Shown here: piece after piece, positions 10,301 through 22,000 of the stretch
Numbering within the stretch: position 1 is the first letter of the stretch
Layout: every line of letters begins with the position of its first letter
Origin: Anthopleura xanthogrammica
Taxonomy: Eukaryota > Cnidaria > Anthozoa > Actiniaria > Actiniidae
NCBI GenBank assembly: GCA_964019055.1
Contig: OZ025215.1
Span: 2,071,001 to 2,135,000, forward strand
Direction: 5' to 3'
DNA length: 64,000 nucleotides
Position numbers and translations under genes: made by a program
The notes under the pieces: model-generated
The model's database searches: none
Told to the model about the DNA's origin: nothing
The model's input: the letters and a program-made list of their open reading frames with translations, nothing else

Positions 10301-13300
10301 AAGTTAAAAGTTTTTATAGTGAGGTGTAAAGTTTATGTCCGACTATAGAGTAAAGGTGGTTGTCGTAACAAACCTCGCGCTTTGACAAACAGAATGCTTC
10401 ATTATTACGTTCGCTTACAACACTATGTTCCATCTATCGGTTTTTTTTAATTAATGCTTTTCTTTTTTCAACTAAGCATTTTTTTGTAATACTTTATGAT
10501 TGACAGATATGTAAATCTAAACTGGCTTCAACGTCATTTTGATTGACATCTGCATAAATTTCAGTTTTGATTGGCATTATGTTAAGGAAAGCCAAATTCC
10601 CCAGAGTCCAAATACCTGACCAATCACCGATAAGCTCTGTATCAAATGAATATTCAACAATCATAATTGAGTTAAAATCTTCTTAACGAGAAATGTCCAT
10701 CAAACAATAGCCATTCTGCGCCATGTGCTTTTTTTCTTGGTAGTGACTCACCTCATAAACATCTTTTGTAGAAGCAGTCGATGGTCTATTTAGAACAATT
10801 GACGCTACGTTAGTACCCATCAGCATATCAAATAATCAGTCGCACAGGAAAAACTAATAGAAGCTAATATCATATTTCATTCAATGGTAAAAAATAGTTG
10901 CAGTCGTGGATCTAGTGGTTTACTTCCATAAGAATATTTTTTTTATTCCTTTTTTAAAGACCAGAAATCCCCTTCCACTGTAAAGCTCGAAAAAAATTTC
11001 TATTTAAATTATTTAAAATCTTCAAAAGAGATGCTCTTCACCTGTTTTCCGCTTTCTTCGTTTCTTCTGCAAAATATGCAAAAGCATAGTTTTAAAATTA
11101 GAATCTTTTAAGATGTATTAAAATATATCAAATTTCGCAAACTAATCTTTTATCCTTTTCCTTCAAACTTTTATTTGTTCTACTTGAATTGTAGGGCTTA
11201 CACTTAATCCATAAAACAGTAGTAATTGAAACTACAATACTGGATAGTACATTTAACAATTGATACAGTTTCCTTTTTTACTCCGATGAAGGACTAGCGT
11301 CCGAAACGTCAGTAAGTGATATTTCTTATTTTTTTTACGGTGTAAAATTTACCTTCTTATCACAACTGTTTCAAAGGGTTAAGTATCAGCACTCTAGTGT
11401 CGAAATTTGCAAAATTGAATTGTAATTTTTTTTTTAGGTTTGCATCCAGGATGAAAATTGCCGAACTTAAAGAAGAACATATCAACATATGACGATTATT
11501 AAGTCTTACACTGATTTGGTTTTATAAATTACTAAATAAATTACTTTTGTTTGAACGGCACATACGACAATATTCAGCGTTTGAGCAGTGTTTCCTATTA
11601 AAGGCGAAAGAATGTATTGATTACTACACTTTAAAAGTTTTACTTACCAAGTTGTTTCCTAAGCTTTATGATGTACACTACGAGTAGAACAATGAAAACC
11701 AAGAAAGCTAGATTGAATGCCAGACTCACAGCAAAAATGGAATAATCTGGAGAATATCAGAATAAAAACTTTGTATTAAGGATGTATGAAGGGAAGAAAT
11801 ACTTTCGCCATCTGGGTTAGCATTTGCATAAGTTATTACTTATTAAAGCGTATTACAGCTATGAGTTATTACTGACTTACCTATGCAACTTTTCTTTCCT
11901 GAAGACGACTCAAAAAATAAAATAAATTAAAAAATAAAAATAAAAATAAGGTAGAACAAGAAGCAAGTTTTTGTAGCAATGATGACGACGAAAATAAGCA
12001 ACGCAAGCAAATGACTTCAAGCAGCTGATATTACAAGCAATTCTAATATGAGAGCCATGACCATGTATATTTTAAAAGTAAGATTGAAAAAGTATTTGAT
12101 TCTTGATCACTAAATGCAGCGCTTTTTGACTATTATTCTATTTTGCGTTTTTGATCCTTACTTACACTTGAAAATCGAGCAAAGAATTATGTTTGCAAAA
12201 GATTTTGAAATGCGAAACAATTAATCAAGTAAATGTAATGGTAAAATTATAAAACATTTCCAAACTTTTCAAACCTTTATTTTTGGGAATTTTCCCCTTT
12301 GCTATCAAAGTGCTTTCACCAGCCAAGTACTAAAATTTAGCAATAAAAATAAGAAAATGAAATATTAAGAAATATTTGCAAATTCTGAGATTGTAATTTC
12401 TTCAACATTTTTTCAAGCCCAAAGGCTCACTTTCATTTTCATGACGAGTGGATTTTGGTGTTTAGAATATTTGAAAATTTCAAATTATAGTGATTTGTCT
12501 TACCTTTTTCTCATCTTGCGTCAAGGCTCTTTGCAACACGTGATGCGTTTTCCCAACCTCCATTTTGACATTTTTGTATCCATTGTAATCTTTTGCGTCT
12601 CCAAGAGTGAAGATTTGTGGGAATTTCTTTTCAGTGCCTGCTTTTATTTCTGCTGCTATGTAGAAGTGCAGATTTTCCTTTTCAGCTTCTTCGTAGCTTT
12701 TCAGTTTTGTTTTATCGAAAGAACTGGTTTCATCCACTTTTACAACAATAATCTGATAAGCCTTGATTTGCCCATTGATATCAGAACTTTTCCAAGCTGT
12801 GACGTTGTTCACTTCTGCAGTAATGTTACCAACAAATCCAGCAACCGGAGCAGGCGGAGCTGTAAATAAATAAATGTTCTGTTTGCTTCGTCTTCGCTCA
12901 CAATTACGTATTTACGGATGTCTGGAAGCTCCCCCTTAGGGGAATGATGGTTTAAAATATATATTCTTATTTGAAGTGTAAGAATATCGGTGGAAACTGA
13001 ATCGTATTAACTGTTTGACATTTCGTTCTATCGACATCTCAACTTTAATGAATATTTTTTGCCGATATCCTAAAATCATCACTCACCATCAACCTTCGTA
13101 GTGCTGGATGACTGTGAGCTGTTGTCTCCTTTACCGCAAGCTGTGGTGGCAGACACTCGGAACATGTAACGAGTACCTGGACACAAGTTCGGAACTTCTT
13201 CGTTTGTCGATGATACAGCTAAATTACCGCTGTGCACAAAGCTAGTGTTGTAGTTTTTCGTTCCTTCATATACAATCTAATGAGCAAAAAGGGACATGTA

Positions 13301-16300
13301 TTGCTGAGGAGGTTGATTTTCATTTTCACTGGATACTTAGTCTTAGTCTTGGATTTTCAGCAGGGTCTGGATAGTTAACAGGGAAAAACAATTAAATGAT
13401 TGTGTTCAGTGGTTATTTACAACGAACATACCGTATAGGTCTCTATTTTTTCGGTAACCGATTCAGGTTTTTGCCATGTTAGCAAAATTTCTCTTTTCTT
13501 TGTTGTCTGCACGGTAAGATGTGTGGGGGGACCTGGAACTGGATGGAAAACAGTCATTCATAAATTATGCATGCGTAAATCCACGATTAATCTACAATTA
13601 AGTCTTTGAAGTAAAACTGTAAGAAAGAAACCACTGGTGACTAGGTTGTTGGTTTTGTAGGATGGAGATGCGCACGACAGGTAGAGAAAGATGAGCACGA
13701 CAGGTGGGGGAAGGAGACAAGGAAAAAGCAGAAAATATCAATAGATAGAAATAGGAGGAAGCAATTAAGAGAGAAAATGCTTCGCGGGTTACTACATATT
13801 CGCAAAAAAAAAACATGACCTTCCATAATTACCTGAGGTTTCCAGGAATCTTATGTCACTGGAAGGTCCTGCACCAGCACTTGTGTATCCTTTTATTGAT
13901 ATGTGATACTCAGCACAAACCAGGAGTTCATATAAAGAAAGATTACAACAAGACGAATTCATCAGCTTCACTTGTCCTACAGCATCAATAGATCTTCTAG
14001 CTCTTCCCCTTCTCACTAATGTCTGGTTAACTTCATAGACAAGGACAGGGCCATTAGATTTGCTTCGTGGAATTTTGTTCCAGGACACTCTGAATGTTGT
14101 TCTATTAACGTCGCTAAGTGTTAGACTTGACGTCGAGACACTAGGTGCTGGAGACGACAAAATAAAAAAAAATGTTGTCAAAATGAGAAAAAAACTTGAA
14201 ATGAAAAAAAAGCGCACACAAGTACGAAATGGAATAAAAAATACATTTATTTATGTAAAAATAAAACATAATTGCAGAACCCATCAAAAGCGAACGCAAT
14301 ATAATAAGGTCCGACATTACTTTTACTCACTATAAACAGGTATCACAACCATTTTTGTGGGTGTGTCTGGTCCTTCCTTGTTGGTAACCCCCCTGACACG
14401 AAACTCGTACGTCACCCCTCCCCAGACAGGAATCGTTACAGTCAGTTTGCTCTTATCGACAGTTTCCACCTTCAAAGTAGGATCTTCATTATAGTTGTAT
14501 GATACGTTGTAGTAGCGAACATTATCCCCACAAATCGTAGGTTTTTGCCAAGTTAGTGTGACTTGTGGAACTGAAAGGCCGATGGGTCGAATGATGTTTC
14601 CCAAAACATTAGTAGGAACAGTTGGGGCTGAGGAAGGAAGAAAGTTTAGAGCACAAAACACATATTCCTAAATTAATAATAAGCGATCATTACACTGCAT
14701 ATATATATCTACTTATAAGACCCCGGTGTTTCATAAAGATCATATTTTATAGAATAACATAAGTACAGAAATTTAGAACCCAACATGTAAGAGCCGCTTT
14801 GCTTAGAAAAATATATATTTAAAAACGATTGACTACGACGAAAAATTCCCAAGATAAGACGTTTATCAAGTAACTTCCACTTCTCGTATCAAGAAATGGT
14901 TTAGATAGGATATGCAAAGCGCATAAAACTTTCGAAAAAATGAACTAGTGCTTGGAAAAAAAAAGAAAAGAAAAAAAGGTAGTAATCTTTTTGCGTTCGC
15001 TTTTCTGATAAATATTTATTTCTAAGTACTAGTCCAAACTCATCATAACTCTTCCTTTCAAAGCGAAATACAATAACGAAGCAATTGAAAATGTTAAAAA
15101 TATCAATGCTTACCATCTTCAGCTGTAGTTCTTTGGATTTCAGGTGTATAAGGACCATCTTTGATTGTATGGGCCAATATTCTGAAGGAGTACTGAGCAC
15201 ACGGGTGCAGCCCAGTCAATATGTATGACAAAGTCGTATTACCTTGAAACTCCCTTTCTGCTAAAGAGCTACCAGTTTTTCTGTAACTCAATTCAAACTT
15301 TCTTATGATACCATTTTTTGTTGTTGGCAAAGCCCAATTCAGTTGAACACTAGTAGAATTCCGAACAGTCACTTGGAAGTTAATAGGCTGACCAGGGGCT
15401 GTTTAAAGTAAAGAAAACGGATTTGATTCTTGGTCGATCAGAAATGATGGATACACCAAACTGCAGAATTTTTGTCGGGTTTCAAATGATACGACAAATG
15501 AAGAAAGAGATAGCACAAGGAATGATGGACGACATACACACCCATGGCAAGTCGGTACTAGCTAGTGGGGTCGATTTTGAACTAATGATTTTCAACTCAG
15601 AAAAAATGTAAGAGTGTTGTGTGTTAAAAATATTAATCGTAGTTATTCTGCACGTGGAGTGATCGTCATGGGAACTGATGGCTGTAAATTAAATATCAAA
15701 CTATTACGTAAAACAAAATAACTGAATTTCGAAGGTTACGTTCTATCTAGACGACATCTTATATGCCATGCGAAGACACTTACCATCTTCTAATGTTCGT
15801 CTGATCACATAGACATTGATAGGCCCAACTCCCTTATCGTTACGAACAACTACTGTGACGTTGTACACTGTCCACTTTCTAAGACCACTGAACGTGTGAC
15901 TGGTTTGCGAAGGAGTTGAAGTACTTTCATGTCTATCACTTCCTGAGATACACAATACTCTGTACCCAAGAAAAGGACCATTGATTCCAGATGCTGGTGC
16001 CTTTAAGAAAGTCAAACAAGACCGTTCAACCAAACTATACAGTATAAGCATGATTTTCCCTCTTTTTAATCCCTTTTTAATTGAATCTGCGAGTTAGCTT
16101 TGCCCTGACTTAGATCAGCGCAGAGGTTGTTTCAGGAATTGATCTGTGAGTTAACCATGCCCTGACTTAGATCAGCGCAGAGGTTGTTTCAGGGTTGGAT
16201 CTGTGAGTTAACCATGCCCTGACTTAGATCAGCGCAGAGGTTGTTTCAGGGTTGGATCTGTGAGTTAACCATGCCCTGACTTAGATCAGCCAAGAGGTTG

Positions 16301-19030
16301 TTTCAGGGTTTGATCTGTGAGTTAACCATGCCCTGACTTAGATCAGCCAAGAGGTTGTTTCAGGGTTTGATCTGTGAGTTAAGCATGCCCTGACTTAGAT
16401 CAGCCCAGAGGTTGTTTCAGGGTTTGATCTGTGAGTTAACCATACCCTGACTTAGATCAGCCCAGAGGTTGTTTCAAGGTTTGATCCTTGAGTTAGCCAT
16501 GCCCTGACTTAGATCAGCCCAGAGGTTGTTTCAGGGTTTGATCCTTGAGTTAGCCGCGTCCTGACTTAGATAAACCCAGAGGTTGTTTCAGGGTTCAATC
16601 TTCGATTTTTGGAGTGTCAGTGGAAAAGCGCACGGCTGTTTAGACTTCTGGTGTCAATGTTTTTCATGTTGCACTGAAATCTCTGTCATTTTCATGACAA
16701 GGAGGAATTCAATAGCGAGAGATTCATTAGTTTGTTATTGCCAACGTTGGATAACCAGCATGACAACTCTTTTATTAGATTTTTCTCAACTATTTGAGCT
16801 GGCTTATCCAGGCTCTCGAGAGCCCACAACATCGCCTATTTGAAAACTAAATTTTGGAAATAAGGCATTAGCTCAGTGGAACGAATCAGGTACAAAGATA
16901 AAACTTTACTTACCTGCCAAGTAACTCGTAGACTCTGTGATGTCAAGGCGACTGCTCTAATCGAGGTGGGAAAACCCGTGGGAACTAAAAAAATACAATA
17001 CGCAGGTGGCATAATGGTTCAAGCATATTACAACAGAATATTTGAATTTCAGAGAAAAGATCCACTTTATGTCATTGCGTGGTACATACTGACTGACTTT
17101 GTTCTGAAGTTATTTGGTTGGCTCCATTTACCATCACCTACTCCACTAACGGCTTTGATTGTAATATCGTAAATGGTGTAGATCTCTAGGCCCGTGATGT
17201 CGTGACTCAGCGCTGGAGGCTTCACAGGTATTGTCTTAGAATATGTGTTATTTTTGTAAACCAACACATATGACGTCACATTTTTCTGGAATTCATTTAA
17301 GCTACGCTTTTGCCATTCAATTCTTACTGCTGTCGAGCTAAGAATGGTAATTGTTGGTTTCACGGTAGACGGGTAGTCTGTTGGCATAGAATCAATAAAA
17401 CAGTACTTAGAATATTCTTACATATTATACCCACAATATTTTATCAATGGTACTTCTACTATGCGTAGCGGACCGCGAATAAAGAAATATATTTGTAAAT
17501 AATACTCACCATATCTCACTATTACCCCAGCACTTTTTATTCCATCAGCGTCTGCCTTGTTATTTCCATACATTGCTTTACAAACGAATGGCTTAGAGCA
17601 CAGAAACGAGGATTCAGATCTAAAACAACTGGACGAATTAAATTTAATAAGTTACAAATAAAGAAAGTTAAAGTTAAAACCCTTTCTGTGATACGATGCG
17701 ATTAAAGATTTGTAAATTGATTCTCAATCAATTAAATGTCTCCAAACTAACTGATAAGAAAAAACAGAGTTCAAAGATTACAGTGAGGACACTCGAACCG
17801 TGAACACTTTGAGGTTTTTTCGTACTTTTTTTCTCCTTTATCCCTTGTGTGAATCGATTGGAAATATGACTTATTTTGAACAATAAGATTATTTGAGTTC
17901 AGTGGTTCATTTTCAGAAGGTTTAAAGAAGTAGAAAGTCCATAAAACAAAAAATATAAAAATATAAAAAGATATCAAGTGTTCATGGTTCGAGTGTCTTC
18001 ACTGTAATACGGTTAGATATGGATGAGCAAGTTATCACCAAATGAATGCAAAGGTTGGTAGAATTAATGAATCCTAGTCAACTACAATGCACTGCGCACC
18101 GAAAACAATGCAATCTGCCATTCTCTCTCCCAGGCAAAATGATAAGTAAAACCATCCACACTAGTGCGTTTTAGTTTGAAAACGCATACATTTTGATGCG
18201 TTTAGGCCTTCTGTTCACACTAAAACGCTGAGCGTATCATCGAAAACGCATCGATTTGAAAACGCTCTTGAAAGTGGATCAAAATGAAAACGCATACATA
18301 TCGTATTAGTGTGGACGGTTGAAAACGCATCGAAATGAAAACGCTCACGTCATATGTACTACGTGAGCATGCGCATATTGTCAAACTTATGTCACGCCAT
18401 CGTTTTGATCGTTTTTGAGCGTATTAGTGTGGACTGTCGAAAACGGAGCAAAACGGTAGAGTGGACGCGAATCGATCGATGCGTTTTCAGATCAAACGAA
18501 AACGAATCCAAATGAAAACGCACTAGTGTGGACGGGGCCTTAACTTAAAACTTAAAACCATCAAGATATAATATAATTAGTTATTTTATGATTTTCGGAA
18601 ATAGGTATTTAACCGAATATCATCCATCGCTGCTATACTTACTCATTATTACTGAGTACATCAGCATCAGAAGTAAAGTTGACTCTCAATGTAGACTGCT
18701 TGACTCCATTAGCACCACGCACCAGACCAGTGGATTGATTCGTGATGTCAGTATTACCAGAGTACCATTTGATGTACTGTATTAATGGTTCTTGTACAAT
18801 ACACACCAGATCTACATAGCTATTAGATGCTGGTGGTAGGATTTGATTGGTCAGACCTGATATCACTGGTCTGGTAGCTGGACAGACAGACAAAAGAATA
18901 AACAAGACATTACAAAATGCGGGGTACCTGATAGTTTTAGGAGGGAAGTGTTGATGGGCCACTACTTTATCAGTAACCCAGAGTTACTGTCACGGGTTTC
19001 ACCCAAAAAAAGTCGTTATTATCATCATCA

Positions 19031-19092
<62 letters not shown>

Positions 19093-22000
19093 GGTAATCA
19101 TATGGTTTCTCGTTCAATTTGGGATTAATTTGCACGAGTGTGTTTTTCAAAGAGTAGTTCAAATGCAATTTGAGGTCTTTGAAAAACACACGAGTGCGAA
19201 TTAATCCCAAATTGAACGAGAAACCATATGATTACTTGTTAAATATATACATGAAAAACCTTTACCGTCCGATATTGAAAATCTCAAGAAAAACTCTGAG
19301 ATAACGTGAGCAGCGCGCGCTCTTCAACTGAAACCGACAAAAAATTTATTCAAAAACAAACAAAATCACCAACTTTTTAGCCATTTTCACCGATTAAACT
19401 TGTTTCTTCGCGATCGGGAAATGCATAGTCTTGATGCTTAATAATGTTATTAACAGCAGAATCAAAAAAAAATTGGTTTCAAGACCGTTTTCGAAAAATG
19501 TAATTTGCACTGTGTTACACTTTTTTATTATTATTATTATTAATAATATTATTATTATTATTTGTGTAATGTATTAAATAACTATTAACAAAATTCTTAC
19601 CATAGTCACATCCATACAGTTCTATTTTCATACATATATCAGTATTCCATGTCTGTACTTACCATAGTCACATCCATACAGATCTATTCTCATACATATA
19701 CCAGTATTCCCTGTATGTACTTACCATAGTCACATCCATACAGTTCTATTCTCATATATATAGCACTATTCTCATACATATAGCAGTATTCCATGTCTGT
19801 ACTTACCATAGTCACATCCATACAGTTCTATTCTCATATATATAGCACTATTCCATGTCTGTACTTACCATAGTCACATCCATACAGTTCTATTCTCATA
19901 CATATAGCAGTACTCCATGTCTGTACTTACCATAGTCACATCCATACAGTTCTATTCTCATACATATAGCAGTACTCCATGTCTGTACTTACCATAGTCA
20001 CATCCATACAGTTCTATTTTCATACATATACCAGTATTCCATGTCTATACTTACCATAGTCACATCCATACAGTTCTATTCTCATACATATAGCAGTACT
20101 CCATGTCTGTACTTACCATAGTCACATCCATACAGTTCTATTCTCATACATATAGCAGTACTCCATGTCTGTACTTACCATAGTCACATCCATACAGTTC
20201 TATTCTCATACATATAGCAGTATTCCATGTCTATACTTACCATAGTCACATCCATACAGTTCTATTCTCATACATATAGCAGTATTCCATGTATGTACTT
20301 ACCATAGTCACACCCATACAGTTCTATTCTCATACATATACCAGTATTCCATGTCTGTACTTACCATAGTCACATCCATACAGTTCTATTCTCATACATA
20401 TACCAGTATTCCATGCCTGTACTTACCATAGTCACATCCATACAGTTCTATTCTCATACATATAGCAGTACTCCATGTCTGTACTTACCATAGTCACATC
20501 CATACAGTTCTATTTTCATACATATACCAGTATTCCATGTCTATACTTACCATAGTCACATCCATACAGTTCTATTCTCATACATATAGCAGTACTCCAT
20601 GTCTGTACTTACCATAGTCACATCCATACAGTTCTATTCTCATACATATAGCAGTACTCCATGTCTGTACTTACCATAGTCACATCCATACAGTTCTATT
20701 CTCATACATATAGCAGTATTCCATGTCTATACTTACCATAGTCACATCCATACAGTTCTATTCTCATACATATAGCAGTATTCCATGTATGTACTTACCA
20801 TAGTCACACCCATACAGTTCTATTCTCATACATATACCAGTATTCCATGTCTGTACTTACCATAGTCACATCCATACAGTTCTATTCTCATACATATACC
20901 AGTATTCCATGCCTGTACTTACCATAGTCACATCCATACAGTTCTATTCTCATACATATAGCAGTACTCCATGTCTGTACTTACCATAGTCACATCCATA
21001 CAGTTCTATTCTCATACATATACCAGTATTCCATGTCTGTACTTACCATAGTCACATCCATACAGTTCTATTCTCATACATATAGCAGTATTCCATGTCT
21101 GTACTTACCATTGTCACATCCATACAGTTCTATTCTCATACATATAGTAGTATTCCATGTCTGTGGGGTAACTCGGACATGCCTTGCTGTAACTGGGTGG
21201 CTCAGCCATTGCACTCTTACACTGTCTTTATCACTGTTGCCTTGGAATATCTGATCAAATACATATTATTTAGCTCAGCAATGTCGAATGTAACGTCAAT
21301 GACAGATAACTGATATTGAGCATTTGTGGTCAATAACGTAAAAGCAATATATTTGCTGTCGAGTATCTAGTTTGACAGCTCGAGGAAATAATGGTGGGAA
21401 TCTTGGATGGTGAAAACATTTCACTGGAATATTTTATATCACTGAGTTTCTACCTTATCACTGTTGTTCGTATCTTTGTAGGTGTTCCACAGATTGCCAT
21501 CCATACTGTAGCTGACATTGTAGTTCGTGACCCACTTATCATTGGTGTGGTCACCCTGTGTTGCTATACCTGTCACTGTCATCACATGTCCCAGGTTAAT
21601 CTGTATGTACTCTGTGTTAGATGACGTACTGCTACACCATGCACTGTTGCCATAGAGACGACCATGTGATGCAGTATGGGTGTTGTCAAAGTCAGATGAT
21701 GACGTCATTTGATTGTTTTGAATGACGCCAGGCGCTTCAAGTCCAACAGGAGAACTACAAGCTGTAATAAAGTACACGTTTTACAAACGATTGCTGTTGT
21801 TTTCTTTGAGGTGTTCTTGGGCAATAGATTAAATTTTCCTCGTTAGAATTTCTTAAAATTATCCATACTAGAATCAAAAGAGGCGAAGAAAACCAGGCGG
21901 TCACAGATTTAGTTAAGCATTCCTGCTCACGTCTACATGATACCAGCTCCCCAACGAGAGTACGAGAAAAATGGACTTTGACAGTTGGTATATAACAATC

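Noticed and set aside
12441..12869. 142-codon plus-strand frame
   Set aside because: Antisense shadow of the gene A membrane-proximal exon 12504-12859.
19590..21313. Regular repeat array that could be mistaken for a CRISPR or a coding repeat on the plus strand
   Set aside because: Units are head-to-tail with no unique spacers, the genome is eukaryotic, and the unit is explained by a minus-strand exon end plus splice donor.
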